Counted from the stretch's first letter, positions 51,530 to 63,471 are shown. The stretch: DNA of 64,000 nt from Lichenibacterium dinghuense (GCF_021730615.1 NZ_JAJLMN010000001.1:3297501-3361500), one strand, 5' to 3'. The notes: generated from the letters alone by a model not told the origin. Numbers and translations are program-made.

Positions 51530-54422
51530 CTATGTTAGCTCCCAACGGATCTCGAACAGGTGCTTCGATTTAGGCGAGATCTTCAGGCCGGCCTCAAGGT
51601 CGTCGAGGCTGCGGTCGCGCTTTGCCCTCAGCTCCTCCAGCCTGGGCGCCAGATTGAATATGATGTCGTCGCTCTCACGTTCGATCTTCTCGATCTCGCG
51701 GCGGGCCTGCAGCATCTCGATCGGCGACAGGTCCCGCCTCCGCCTCAGCCGCGCGCGCATCCCGTCCGCCTCCTCGCTGAGTTCCTTGCTGCGCAGCTCC
51801 TCCGCCCGTCGCACGTCCCGCACCCGCATATCGAGCTTGTCGCCCTCCGCCGCCTGCCAAGCGGCACTCTGCATCCTGGCGAGGTCGATGAGCCGCGCCT
51901 GCTCGGCTCCCTCCACCTCGTCCAATTGCGCGCCAGGGACTGCGACGTCCAAGATATCGAACAATTGGCCTGGCACCAGGAAGAAGCGCTGGGCCGTCTC
52001 TGCGTCGAGTACCTCACCGTCGTCAGAGAAACCTGCGAAGACCAGCGCTCCCCGCGGTGAGGCGGTCTCGAGCGCGGTGATGAAGGCCATATGTGCGACG
52101 CGGAACCAGCCGCCTTGTCCCGCATAGTGTTCGACGTCGCTGAAGCGGGCGAAGCCGGCCCGGCGCAACGCGTCGAGGTCGAACCGCACTCCCGCGACGG
52201 GCAGCGAACGTGCTGCTGCACGACCGACGATCTCGCTCGCCCAGCTATCGTCCCCGAGCGCGAAGTGGCGGGCGCCGTCCGCCCGCACATCCGTCCACCG
52301 CGTCGTCCAGGCCATATCGTTGATGCGGAAGGTGAGCGGCGCACGGTCATCCAGGACCGCAGCCGGCAGTTCCGCCCGCACCACGATGCCGAGCCGACGC
52401 GTGAAGTCATCGAGCAGGGCGAGCGTGCTCCTGTCGCGCGCCTCGAGCCGTGCGATGACACCCTCGTCGACGGCATCGAAGAGCGCGCGTCGGGCCGCCG
52501 CGAGATCTCCCGCGATGGCGACTTCGAGACGCCGCTCGAGCGCCGCGAACTCGCGCTCTACTTCCGCATCCGACCGACACGACTGCGCGATGCGGGACAC
52601 CTCCGCCTCGAAGTCCACCGCCGCCTCGACCGCCCCGAGCACCGTATCGCTGGCGCCGAAGACGCCTTCAAAGATCTTGAACTTTCTTGTGAGGAGGTGG
52701 AGCACACGCTCCTCGACGCGATTGCGCCCGTTCTGGAGGTTGAGAACCAGGACATCGACGGCTTGACTGTAACGATGGCAGCGGCCAATCCTCTGCTCCA
52801 GCCGCTGCGGGTTCCATGGCAGATCGTAGTTGACGACGAGAGAGCAGAACTGAAGGTTGACGCCCTCCCCCCCGCTCTCGGTCGAGACGAGGACTGCGGA
52901 CGCAGCGTTCCGGAAAGCCTCGACTATGGCCGCCCGCATGTCGGCGCCACGCGAGCCACTGACCGAGCCGTCGGTCGCGTGACGGTCGCACCACTCTCGG
53001 TAGAATATGGCGCTCTCGAGGTCCGCGTTGCTGCCATTGAGAGTTATGACCTCCTCCACCAAGCTTCGTTCGCGCAGCAGGGCCGTGAGGAACTCTTGTG
53101 TCCTGCGCGATTCGGTGAAGAGCACAGCCTTGCGTCGACCTCCTCGCGCACTGATGTCGTCGAGCATGCCCGGAAGGGCCTCGATCAGCCTGTCGCTTTT
53201 CGCGTCGGCCGTGATCGCTTCGGCCAGCGCGAGATAGCCTTCCACCTCTTCGATCTCTCCGGTGAAGGCCGATGGGGCTGCTCCACGACCGGTATCGGTT
53301 GGTGGATACGGGCCTGCCAGGACTGCGTCAGTACTGGGCCGGGCGCGGGCGTCCTCGACATCCCGTGCCTCCCGCGCGGCGGCGACCACGTGTTCGACAT
53401 CGTCGAGCGCCGCCGCGTCCATGGCCTCGAACCTACGTAGCCTAAGCAGGACGTGCCGCAGAAACCCCGCCGTCGCTGCGGTGGAGGAGGCCAGGATCTT
53501 GCGCGCCGTCGATATGATCAGCGGGTTCGGCGGCGACCCGAAGGCGAGCGTCGCGTCCCGCTGCAGGTACGCCGAGATCAACTCGTAGAGCGCGTGCTCC
53601 TGTTCCGATGGATCGAACACACATGTCGCCGCGATCCGGTCCGTGAAGGCGACGTGGCCGCTCTTCTGTACGTCACTCCGCAAGTGACGCTTGACGACGG
53701 GCCTGATCAGGTCTGCCAGACGCTCAAAGTCGGCTGCTTTCGGGTTTTTCTTGTAGAGGACGGCGAAGTCATCGATCGCGCCGAGCATGTCATCGTCGAT
53801 GAACGACATCAGACCATGAAGCTCCGCCAACGAGTTCTGCAGGGGCGTCGCGGTGAGCAGGAGCTTGGTGCGGCCCCGCAGGGCCGTCCTGATGGCCCGC
53901 GACTGACTCTTCGATGCGGCCTTGTACACATTTCTCAAGCGATGGGCCTCGTCCACGACGACGAGGTCCCACGGCGTTTGTTGTAGGGCGAGAGCTTTCG
54001 CGCTCGCGACGCCGAACGAGACGATCAGGATTCGTGCGTCCGCCAAAATGCTCCGCTCTTCAAGCGCCGCATCTATCCCAGGTCCGCCTAGGATGTCGGC
54101 CCGCAACCCGAACTTGTTGGCGAGTTCGTCGCGCCACTGGACCTGCAGCGAAGCGGGCACAATCAGGAGGATCGCGCGCCGACGCTCCGCCCATCGCTGG
54201 GCGACCACGATGCCTGCCTCGACCGTTTTGCCCAGGCCCGTCTCATCGGCCAGCAACACCCCCGGCGCGAGCGGGGACTGGAGAGCGAAGACCGCGCACT
54301 CGACCTGATGGGGCCGGATGTCGACGTGCGCGGCCGAGAGTGTCGGCATCAGGCTTCGGCCGTCGATGTGACTGGTCAAGATGGACAGCGCAGCCACCTG
54401 GGCATGGTAGGCCGTGAAGGTG
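51530..54422 (-). pseudogene. SNF2/RapA-like helicase, main part (N-terminus cut off by IS66)
   Basis: Residues about 37-997 of a SNF2-type ATPase. Seen in order: ADETGLGKTVEAGI (Walker A), VVVDEAHRLRN (DEAH box), LLTATPLQNSLAELHGL (motif III), then in the second RecA domain STESGGEGVNLQFC and EQRIGRCHRYSQ (motif VI), and a long helical C-terminus. Such proteins translocate on DNA and are common in defence loci (DISARM DrmD and related operons) as well as in RNA-polymerase recycling. The frame runs into IS66; a chimeric start at 54493 inside the IS could still express it. Confidence 0.82.
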
Positions 54423-54481
54423 GTATTCGTCCGGTGAGGGCCGCCTTGTGAGGGAGGGTACGGGCGAGGGAAAGTGACCGT

Positions 54482-54904
54482 ATGGACAGCCATAAGGTCA
54501 GTGTCTTGCCAGAGCGCCTCACCGTCGTCGAACTCGGCCGCCGCCGTCGCTGGTCGGAAGAAGAGAAGCTCCGGATCGTAATGGAGAGCCTGGCTGCACC
54601 GCGGCTGGTGTCGGCTGTCGCGCGACGGCACGGGATCACCCGCTCGCTGCTTTCGGACTGGCGCCGGACGCTGAAGGTCGAGCGCATCGCTCCCGAGCCC
54701 GCTCCGGTGCCGGCCTTCGTGCCCGCCGTCGTCGTGTCGGAGCGGCCGCTCGCGGCCAAGCCCGTCCCGCGCCGGAGAGCGTCGCGTCAGGCCGCGCAGG
54801 GCCGCATGGTAATCGAGGTGGGGCGGGGCCGGCGCGTAGTGGTGGACGGTGCCGTCGATGCCGAGGCGCTCGCCCGCGTGCTCGACGTTCTGGACCGGCG
54901 ATGA
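54482..54904 (+). CDS. tnpA: IS66 accessory protein TnpA
   Basis: 140 residues. A helix-turn-helix region (RRRRWSEEEKLRIVMESLAA, then VARRHGITRSLLSDWRR) is followed by a Pro/Ala linker and a small C-terminal domain. It is needed with TnpB for IS66 transposition. The stop overlaps the tnpB start (ATGA). Confidence 0.88.
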   Translation: MDSHKVSVLPERLTVVELGRRRRWSEEEKLRIVMESLAAPRLVSAVARRHGITRSLLSDWRRTLKVERIAPEPAPVPAFVPAVVVSERPLAAKPVPRRRASRQAAQGRMVIEVGRGRRVVVDGAVDAEALARVLDVLDRR

Positions 54905-55248
54905 TCCCGGTCCCGTCCGGCATCCGGGTGTGGATCGCGGCCGGCCACACCGACATGCGCCGCGGCATGAATGGGCTGTCGCTGCTGGTGCAGGAGGGCC
55001 TCAAGCGCGATCCCTTCGCGGGCGATCTTTACGTCTTTCGTGGACGTCGCGGCGATCTGCTGAAATGCTTGTGGCACGACGGGATGGGTTTGTCGCTGTA
55101 TTCGAAACGCTTGGACCGGGGCCGCTTCGTGTGGCCGTCCACGGCGGGCGACAGCGTGCCCATATCTCCCGCGCAGCTTGGATACTTACTCGAAGGGATA
55201 GACTGGCGCCACCCACAGCAGACTTGGCGGCCGAGCAAAGCTGGATGA
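54901..55248 (+). CDS. tnpB: IS66 accessory protein TnpB (Orf2)
   Basis: 115 residues with the full Orf2 signature: GIRVWIAAGHTDMRRGMNGL, RDPFAGDLYVFRGRRGDLLK and RGRFVWPS. Function in transposition is required but undefined. Confidence 0.93.
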   Translation: MIPVPSGIRVWIAAGHTDMRRGMNGLSLLVQEGLKRDPFAGDLYVFRGRRGDLLKCLWHDGMGLSLYSKRLDRGRFVWPSTAGDSVPISPAQLGYLLEGIDWRHPQQTWRPSKAG

Positions 55249-55322
55249 TATTGGAGTAGATATACACAGGATCGACTCGGACCGTCGTGGCATTTCCTTC
55301 CAACTTGTGATCCACTCTCCCC

Positions 55323-57017
55323 ATGCCAAAGCGCATCAAGCCCGAGATCGTCGACGTCGCAGCGCTGCGCGCGGCTCTCGTGGCCGCCGAGGCCCGGGCT
55401 GATCAGGCCACTCAGCGTGCCGACGAGGCTCAAGCCGCAGTCGATCGCGTCGAGGCCGAGGCCGCCGCCGTGAAGGCGCGGCTGTCGGGCGACGCCGCGC
55501 TGATCGCCCATCTGCGGCTCGAGATCGCCAGGCTCACCCGCACCCTCTACGGACAGCGCTCCGAGCGCACCCAGCGCCTCATCGACCAATACGAGCTCCA
55601 GCTCGAAGAACTCGAAGCCTCGGCGGCCGCGGACGCACTCGCGGCCGAGAAGGCCGCCGCCAAGGCCGCGGTGCCGGCGCCGGCAGAACGGCGCAAGCCC
55701 TCGCGCCAGCCCTTCCCGGCCCACCTGCCACGCGTGCGCGTCGTAGTGCCGGGCCTGACCGCCTGCCCGTGCTGCGGGGACGCGCGCCTGTCAAAGCTGG
55801 GCGAGGACATCACCGAGACGTTGGAGGTGGTGCCGCGCCAATGGACGGTGATCCAGACCGTGCGCGAGCGCTTCGCCTGCCGGGCCTGCGAGAGCATCAC
55901 CCAGCCGCCCGCGCCCTTCCACGCCGTGCCGCGGGGATGGGCGGGGCCGAGCCTGCTCGCCATGGTGCTGTTCGAGAAGTGCGGCCAGCACGTCCCGCTG
56001 AACCGGCAGGCCGAGCGCTACGCCCGCGAGGGCGTGCCGCTCAGCTTGTCCACCCTGGCCGACCAGGTAGGCACCTGCGCGGGCGTGCTGGAGCCGCTGT
56101 TCCGGCTCATCGAGACGCACGTGATGGCAGCGGGACGGCTCCATGGCGACGACACCGTCGTGCCGGTGCTGGCCAAGGGCCAGACCAGCACGGGGCACGT
56201 GTGGGTCTACGTGCGTGACGACCGTCCCTTCGGCGGTGCCGATCCCCCGGCGGCCCTGTTCCACTTCTCGCCCGACCGGCGCGGCGAGCACCCGCAGGCG
56301 CACCTCACGGGTTGGACCGGGGTGCTGCAGGCCGACGCTTACGGGGGCTACGGCAAGCTGTACTTCGGCGAGCGCAAGCCCGCACCGATCATCGAGGCCG
56401 CGTGCTGGGCCCACGGGCGGAGGAAGTTCTTCGAGCTGGCCGACATCGAGGCCGTGGCGCGCCAGAGGGCCCGGAAGAAGGTGGCGGTGATCGCACCGCT
56501 GGCGCTCGAGGCGGTGCGGCGCATGGACGAACTGTTCGCCATCGAGCGCGAGGTGAACGGCCGTCCCGCGGCTGAACGGCTGGCCATGAGGCGCGAGCGC
56601 TCGGCACCCATCGTGGCGGCCCTGGAAGCCTGGATGCGGGCCGAGCGGGCCCGCCTGCCGCGCGCCGCCCTGGTGGCCAAGGCGATGGACTACATGCTGG
56701 ACCGCTGGCCGTCCTTCGCCCGCTTCCTCGATGACGGGCGCGTGTGCATGACCAACAATTCTTCGGAGCGGGCACTGCGCGGCCTGGCCCTCGGCAGGAA
56801 GGCGTGGCTCTTCGCCGGCTCGAACCGCGGCGGCCAGCGGGCGGCGTTCTTCAACAGCTTGATCGTGACGGCGAAGCTGAACGACGTCGATCCTCAGGCT
56901 TGGCTGGCCGACGTGCTCGGCCGCATCGCGTCCCACCCGGCCCAGCGCCTCACCGAGCTGCTGCCTTGGAACTGGACATCGACCTCGGCGGCCGCAGACC
57001 TCGACGCCGCGGCTTGA
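55323..57017 (+). CDS. tnpC: IS66 transposase TnpC
   Basis: 564 residues. A coiled-coil and leucine-rich N-terminus is followed by a zinc-finger-like CPCCGDARLSKLGED and FACRACE. The DDE core has Asp in LHGDDTVVPV, Asp in LQADAYGGYGKL and Glu in CMTNNSSERALRG, before the C-terminal IS66 tail. All key residues are present. Confidence 0.93.
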   Translation: MPKRIKPEIVDVAALRAALVAAEARADQATQRADEAQAAVDRVEAEAAAVKARLSGDAALIAHLRLEIARLTRTLYGQRSERTQRLIDQYELQLEELEASAAADALAAEKAAAKAAVPAPAERRKPSRQPFPAHLPRVRVVVPGLTACPCCGDARLSKLGEDITETLEVVPRQWTVIQTVRERFACRACESITQPPAPFHAVPRGWAGPSLLAMVLFEKCGQHVPLNRQAERYAREGVPLSLSTLADQVGTCAGVLEPLFRLIETHVMAAGRLHGDDTVVPVLAKGQTSTGHVWVYVRDDRPFGGADPPAALFHFSPDRRGEHPQAHLTGWTGVLQADAYGGYGKLYFGERKPAPIIEAACWAHGRRKFFELADIEAVARQRARKKVAVIAPLALEAVRRMDELFAIEREVNGRPAAERLAMRRERSAPIVAALEAWMRAERARLPRAALVAKAMDYMLDRWPSFARFLDDGRVCMTNNSSERALRGLALGRKAWLFAGSNRGGQRAAFFNSLIVTAKLNDVDPQAWLADVLGRIASHPAQRLTELLPWNWTSTSAAADLDAAA

Positions 57018-57115
57018 TCCGGGTACCCCTGACCCCGTCCTCGCCACCTCCAGCCGCGATCACGCCACGCCGGAAACCGCAAGAGCCGTTTCCGCGGTGC
57101 TCGGCGTAGGCGTAC

Positions 57116-57224
57116 TGAAGGTCAGCTCTCCGAGCCTCTGGTGCGGGGGGCCTTCGGTCTCGGGCGTAAACTCCTCCCCCGGCCTGCCGTCCGGCTGTGA
57201 TGCGATTTGAGCATCAAAAATCAT
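57116..57224 (-). pseudogene. SNF2/RapA-like helicase, original N-terminus
   Basis: On the far side of IS66 an ATG at 57224 opens MIFDAQIASQPDGRPGEEFT, continuing PETEGPPHQRLGELTF. Joining it to 54414 through a single copy of the target duplication keeps the frame and gives 998 codons including the stop (997 aa). It is the authentic 5' end of the helicase gene at 51530-54422. Confidence 0.8.
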
Positions 57225-57275
57225 TGACCGCTCTCTGGACCTGCTTTCGTAGAATCTGGTAAATTTTGAGAAATA

Positions 57276-57314
57276 TCTCGCCAGACCGGATGAATTCTAT
57301 ACCGGCTGGCGAGA
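57276..57314. repeat. Long inverted repeat upstream of the helicase
   Basis: Arms TCTCGCCAG and CTGGCGAGA, each followed inwards by CCGG, around a 12-base A/T-rich loop (one bulged A). It sits 50 bp upstream of the original helicase start in an A/T-rich stretch, so it may be an operator or attenuator. Confidence 0.5.
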
Positions 57315-57400
57315 GAGAAGATCCGTATCCGCCTATGTCGGCTTTGAACAGCGCCGCTCCTATAGCTTGGTCTACCCTCTTGAGGCACTCGGTTATTGTG

Positions 57401-58383
57401 CTAGTGCTTTGACTCAGACGGAAGGTGCATCTTCAGCTTGGCCATGATGCTGGCCGCGGAGGCGGTCCACACGAAGGGCTTCGGATCGTCGTTGGCGTGG
57501 GCGATGTATCGGTCGATGGTGGTCACGAGATCTTCGACGGAGCGGAACACGCCGCGTCGAAGCGCTTGCCGAGTCAGCTTGGAGAAGAAGCCCTCGACGG
57601 CGTTCAGCCAGGAACACGAGGTCGGCGTGAAGTGAAACGTCCAGCGCGGGTTGTCGGCCAGCCAAGCCAGCACCTCGGGGTGCTTGTGGGTGGCATAGTT
57701 GTCCATGATGGCGTGGATCACCTTGCCGACCGGCACGGCCTCCTCGATCTGGTTGAGAAAGGCGATGAACTCCTGATGGCGGTGGCGCGGCGCGCAGCGG
57801 CCGAATACGGTGCCCTCCAGCGTGTTCAGCGCCGCGAACAGCGTGGTGGTGCCGTTGCGCTTGTAGTCGTGGGTGAAGGTCGCGCACTTGCCGGGCTTGA
57901 GCGGCAGCCCCGGCTGCGTGCGGTCGAGCGCTTGGATCTGGCTTTTCTCGTCGATCGACAGCACGATCGTGTGGCGCGGGGGCGCCATGTACAGGCCCAC
58001 CACGTCGTCGAGCTTGACGGCGAAGTGCGGGTCGGTCGAGCGCTTGAAGGTGCGCACGCGGTGCGGCTGCAGGCGATGGGCGTCCCAGATCCGCTGTACC
58101 GTCCGGAGCGACAGGCCGCAGGCCGCCGACATGGCCCGTCCCGTCCAGTGCGTGGCTTCGCCCGGCGGCTCGCCCGTGAGCGTACGCTCCAGCACGGCCT
58201 GCACGTCCTGCTGCGGGGTCGCCGGCGTGCCGGGCGGCCGCGTCTTGTCGCGCAACAGGCCATCCAGCCCCTCCTCGGCGAAGCGCTGCTGCCAGCGCCA
58301 CACCATGGGGCGGCTCACGCCAGCCTGCCGGGCCACCTCCAGCACGGGCAGACGCTCGTCCGACAGCAGCACAATGCGGGCAC
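57401..58383 (-). pseudogene. IS630-family transposase, N-terminus lost
   Basis: The C-terminal 327 or so codons of an IS630/Tc1-mariner type transposase remain. They contain a helix-turn-helix (LEVARQAGVSRPMVWRWQQR) and the DDE core VLSIDEKSQIQALDRTQPGL, IMDNYATHKHPEVLAW and FTPTSCSWLNAVEGFFSKL. The stop lies in a TA at the element border. The N-terminus is cut at 58383 by IS3 copy B; the annotated-looking upstream residues are IS3 sequence. Confidence 0.85.
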
Positions 58384-58433
58384 TGAACCGCCCCGGGTTT
58401 CCCGGAGGCTCCTGATCTTGCGAGACTGGAGCC

Positions 58434-59656
<1,223 letters not shown>

Positions 59657-59697
59657 ATTCCAAGCCAATCAGCCTCCGAGAAACCCGGGGCGGTTCA

Positions 59698-60635
59698 ACT
59701 TCCACGTGGTGTTCACCCTGCCGGCCTCCATCGCCACCATCGCGTTCACCAATAAGGCCGCGGTCTACGACCTGTTGTTCAAAGCCGCGGCCGAGACCGT
59801 CACCACGGTGGCGGCGGATCCCAGGCACCTGGGCGCCCGCATCGGGCTCACCGCCGTGCTGCACACCTGGGGATCGGCGCTCACCCACCATCCGCACGTG
59901 CACATGATCGTGCCCGGCGGTGGCCTGTCGCCTGACGGAACGCGCTGGATCGCCTGCAGGCCCGGCTTCTTCCTGCCGGTGCGGGTGCTGTCGCGCCTGT
60001 TCCGGCGGCTGTTCCTGGACGGGCTCCTGGCCCTGCATGCGGCCGGCCGCCTCGCCTTCTTCGGCGAGGCCGTCGGGCTGGCCGACCGCGACGCCTTCGC
60101 GGCCCACCTCGCGCCCCTTCGCAAGGCCGAATGGGTGGTCTACGCCAAGCGTCCCTTCGGCGGACCGGAAGCCGTGCTGGCCTACCTGTCGCGCTACACG
60201 CACCGCGTCGCGATCTCCAACAGCCGCCTGATCCGGAGCGACGAGGAGGGCGTCACCTTCCGCTGGAAGGACTACCGCGCCCGCGGCAAGGCCGAGGGCC
60301 AGGGCTGGATCAAGACCATGACGCTCAAGGCGGACGAGTTCATCCGCCGTTTCCTGATCCACGTGCTGCCGAGCGGCTTCCATCGCATCCGGCACTACGG
60401 CCTGCTGGCCAGCGGCGCTCGGGCCGCCGCCATCGCCCGCGCCCGCGAACTCCTCGCCGTGACGCGGCCCCCGGACCGCCCCGACCGGAAGGCCGAGGAC
60501 CGAACCGAGGAGCCGTCCCGGGAGCTTCGCCCATGCCCGTGCTGCGGCGGCCGCATGCTGGTGATCGAGACGTTCGAGCGCGGCCATGCGCCGCGTTCGC
60601 GGCTCCCTTCCGCCTTCACGGTGGACACGTCATGA
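59698..60635 (+). pseudogene. IS91-family (Y2) transposase, N-terminus lost
   Basis: From FHVVFTLPASIATIAFTNKA to the C-terminus, about 312 codons of a rolling-circle IS91/IS801 transposase. HTWGSALTHHPHVHMIVPGG (the HUH histidine region) and AYLSRYTHRVAISNSRL (tyrosine region) are present. A C-terminal cysteine pair CPCCGGRM is also present. The N-terminal zinc-binding domain was removed at the IS3 copy B border. Confidence 0.87.
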
Positions 60636-61059
60636 CGCCCTCGCTCACGGCCGCCCACAGCCACTGTCGTCCCGACCGCAGGCCGCTCGCCGCCGAGCCA
60701 CGCAGGGCCTCGTCCCGATCCTGGCCGTCCTGCCACTGGACAGGCCGGTGCGAAGGCTGTCCCTCCTTCACAACCGCTCCGGCACGGCCCTGCGCGATCC
60801 GGCAGGGGCGCGGAAGCCGCGATCACCGGCGTGCGGCACCCTTCCGGAGACGGCTCACCAGGCCCCAATCCCCATAGGGGCGCCCTGCGCACCGGAGCGG
60901 GACGGGATCACCGGCTCGCGGTTTCCTCCTCCCAAGGCTTTCAGACGCCGGCCGTGAGCCCGGTCAAACCCTCGTCGACGGCCGGCATCTGAAACCCTTC
61001 AGACAGCGGAACGGCCGCTCTCGATCATGAGCATGGCAGAAACAGACGGCCGTCGGGCG
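60636..61059. other. Non-coding stretch, probable IS91 3' tail
   Basis: No reliable frame. The first part is likely the untranslated end of the IS91 element. Near the receptor gene are short palindromes, including TCTGAA-ACCC-TTCAGA. No clear terminator with U run was found. Confidence 0.4.
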
Positions 61060-63441
61060 TCAGAACCTCTGTGCCAAGCCGGCGAAGAAACCCCGCCGCT
61101 CCCCGTATTGCGGTGCGAACACGCCGATGCCTGAGCCGTCGCGCAGCTCGTAGGTGCGGTCGGCGAGGTTGATCACGTCGAAGCGGAAGGTCGCGGGCTT
61201 GCCGTCGATGCCGGCGAAGTCGCGGGTCAGGCCCGCGTTGAAGACGACGTAGCCCGGCACGTGGCTCGTGTTGGCGAAGCCGCTCCGCAGCCCCGAGCCG
61301 TAGATCATGTCGACGTTGTAGCGCGTGCCCCACAGCAGGTAGGAGGCGCCCGCCGAGGCCGTCACGGTCTGCGAATGGTCCGTGTAGACGGAGTGGTTCG
61401 AGATATAGTCGAACTCGTCCTGGTCGAACAGGAACTGGTTCGAGATCACCTGGCTGGCGCGCTGGCTGCCCACGGCCACGTTGCCGTAGGCGCGCAGGTC
61501 GCCGTCGTCGTAGTTTACCTTGGCCTCGACGCCGCGATTGTAGGCCTTGGCGTAGTTGAAGGCGGTGAGCACGTAGGCTTGGCCGAACTGGCCGTCGTCG
61601 AGCAGGTCGCGCGCGCTCTTGTAGTAGAAATCGAGCCCGGCCGACAGGGTGCGCGTCAGCTGCTGCGTCGCGCCGACGTCGTAAACGTTGGCGCGCTCGG
61701 GCTTCACGGGATCGTCGATCGGCACGGCGGGCTGCTGCGTCGTGTTCCCCACCGCTGCGAGGTTCGTCGGGGCCGCCAGCGACTGCTCGGGCGGGGTAAA
61801 GTTGCGCGCGTAGCCGGCATGGAACACCGTGCCGACGAACGGCGCATATTGAAGGTTCACGCGCGGGCTGAGCTGGTTCGCGTCCGTGTATTGGAGCTGC
61901 TGGTCGAAGCGCAGACCCGTGTTCAGCGTCAGCTCGTGCGTGATCTTCCACTCGTCCTGGGCGTAGACGCCCGCGAGGCCGCCGATCAGGGATGAGCCGT
62001 CGAAGGATCGGAACGGCGCGTCGATCGGGTTCCCACCGTCGTCGGTGGGCAGCAGCGTCGAGGCTGACGAGGCGCGCGAGCGCTCGACCTCGCCCAAGAA
62101 GCCGAAGCGCAGCGTATGGGCGTTGTTGAACGCGAAAGACGCGTCGCCCTGCAGGCCGTTGACGTAGCTCTGCCGGTACACGCCCGATGCGACGCCGTTG
62201 AACACGAGGTCGCCGATCTGGTCGGGCGCGAAGCGCAGGTCGCTGAAGCGGGAGTAATAGGCGAGCTGGGCGTCCCACTGGCCCACCACGCGCTGCACCG
62301 CCACCACGTTGAAGGCGCTGCGCTCGACTTGGTTCTCATTGATCCTGGCCGAATCGAAGCTGTCAATCCCGTAGGCCGCGAAGGTCGGCACGAGGCCCCG
62401 TAACGTCGGGATCTGGAAGGTCTGATAGTCGGCGCCGCTGATGACGCTCAGGCGCGTGTCGGGATCGAGCTGCGTGCCCGCGAACAGGAAGTAGCGGCCC
62501 TGACGCGTCAGGTCGTGGATCGGGTCTTGGGTCGGCGCCGGGTTCTCGATGCCGAGGTCGCTCTTGAAGTACCGGCCCGTGAAGAAATAGTCCCAGGCGC
62601 CGACGTGGCCGCCGTCCTCGAACAGCGGCGTGATCGTGCCGAAGGTGCCGCCATAGAGGCTGGCTTTGCCGCCGTTGTCGAAGGCGTCGGTGCGGCTCTG
62701 GACGTCGATGAGGGCCGCTGTGCGCAGGCCGAACTCGGCCGGCAGCGCCCCGTCGACCAGCGTCAGACGGCCGACGAAGCTGGTTTCCAGGAGCTGCCCG
62801 AAGCCCGACACGCCATCGGGCAAGCGGATGCCGTTGATGCGGTACTGGACGTTGGCGTGCTCGTTGCGCACGTGGAAGTCGCCGCTCGCCGCGGAATCCC
62901 GCGCGACGCCCGGCAGCTGCTGGAGCACATCCTGGATGGGCGTGTTGTCGCCCTGCGGCAGCTCCTCGATGCCCTTGCGGCCGATGGTCGTCTCGTTGGT
63001 GCCGACCTTGGTCTGCAGCCGCTGTTCGGCGGCGTCGAAGCGGGACTGGACCGGCGCGTCCGGCCCGATATTGGACGGGACGCCCGCTCTGGCCCCGAGG
63101 CCGGCACCCGTGCCCGCCCCACCCCCGGCGCCCGCGCCGCCGCCCGCTCCCACAGCGCCCCGCGCGGCCAGCCCGGCCGCCGATGCGGCGCGCAGCGGGG
63201 TTCGCACGGCCGGCGCCTCCTCGCGCCGGACGAGGACGGGATGCGGCACTTCCCGCCGCGGTGCGGCCGCCATGAGCTTGGATCTCGGCGACGCCTTGAG
63301 CTTCGGCTTCGCGGCGGGCGCCTTCGGGGCGGCGACCGTGACCTGCGGGAGTTCGGATTGCGCGGCGGCCGCCGCCGACAGCGCCGCGCAGGCGAGGGCC
63401 GACAGACCGACGGTGGCCAGAAGTCGATCTCGCGGCGGCAT
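61060..63441 (-). CDS. TonB-dependent outer-membrane receptor
   Basis: 793 residues. A signal peptide (LLATVGLSALACAALSAAAA) is followed by an unusual Ala/Pro/Lys- and Gly-rich linker (about 30-125). Then comes a plug domain (IEELPQGDNTPIQDVLQQLP) and a 22-strand barrel ending in Phe (FAGLAQRF), the outer-membrane assembly signal. It takes up a scarce ligand across the outer membrane with energy from TonB. The ligand is unknown; a metal or metallophore is likely. The ATG follows TTGAGG; an upstream TTG would add four residues. The TonB gene lies just upstream on the same strand. Confidence 0.9.
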   Translation of the reverse strand: MPPRDRLLATVGLSALACAALSAAAAAQSELPQVTVAAPKAPAAKPKLKASPRSKLMAAAPRREVPHPVLVRREEAPAVRTPLRAASAAGLAARGAVGAGGGAGAGGGAGTGAGLGARAGVPSNIGPDAPVQSRFDAAEQRLQTKVGTNETTIGRKGIEELPQGDNTPIQDVLQQLPGVARDSAASGDFHVRNEHANVQYRINGIRLPDGVSGFGQLLETSFVGRLTLVDGALPAEFGLRTAALIDVQSRTDAFDNGGKASLYGGTFGTITPLFEDGGHVGAWDYFFTGRYFKSDLGIENPAPTQDPIHDLTRQGRYFLFAGTQLDPDTRLSVISGADYQTFQIPTLRGLVPTFAAYGIDSFDSARINENQVERSAFNVVAVQRVVGQWDAQLAYYSRFSDLRFAPDQIGDLVFNGVASGVYRQSYVNGLQGDASFAFNNAHTLRFGFLGEVERSRASSASTLLPTDDGGNPIDAPFRSFDGSSLIGGLAGVYAQDEWKITHELTLNTGLRFDQQLQYTDANQLSPRVNLQYAPFVGTVFHAGYARNFTPPEQSLAAPTNLAAVGNTTQQPAVPIDDPVKPERANVYDVGATQQLTRTLSAGLDFYYKSARDLLDDGQFGQAYVLTAFNYAKAYNRGVEAKVNYDDGDLRAYGNVAVGSQRASQVISNQFLFDQDEFDYISNHSVYTDHSQTVTASAGASYLLWGTRYNVDMIYGSGLRSGFANTSHVPGYVVFNAGLTRDFAGIDGKPATFRFDVINLADRTYELRDGSGIGVFAPQYGERRGFFAGLAQRF

Positions 63442-63458
63442 CACGAACCTCAATTCAA

Positions 63459-63471
63459 GTTACGTTATAAC
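63459..63471. promoter_or_regulatory. Interrupted palindrome upstream of the receptor
   Basis: GTTA-N5-TAAC in an A/T-rich patch 18-30 bases before the receptor start. Its shape recalls sites of Fur-family metal regulators such as Zur. The assignment is speculative. Confidence 0.3.

Larger units (their letters stand above)
54423..57115 (+). mobile_element. IS66-family element inserted in the helicase gene
   Basis: 2693 bp, flanked by TGAAGGTG (54415-54422) and TGAAGGTC (57116-57123), an 8-bp duplication with one mismatch, as expected for IS66. Ends begin GTA and show partial inverted similarity. It carries intact tnpA, tnpB and tnpC. Its insertion separates the first 36 codons of the helicase from the rest. 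Confidence 0.88.

Noticed and set aside
49885-58383. Composite transposon carrying the helicase between the two IS3 copies
   Set aside because: Copy A has its own AAC duplication and copy B none, and the outer flanks do not match, so there is no evidence that the block moved as one unit.
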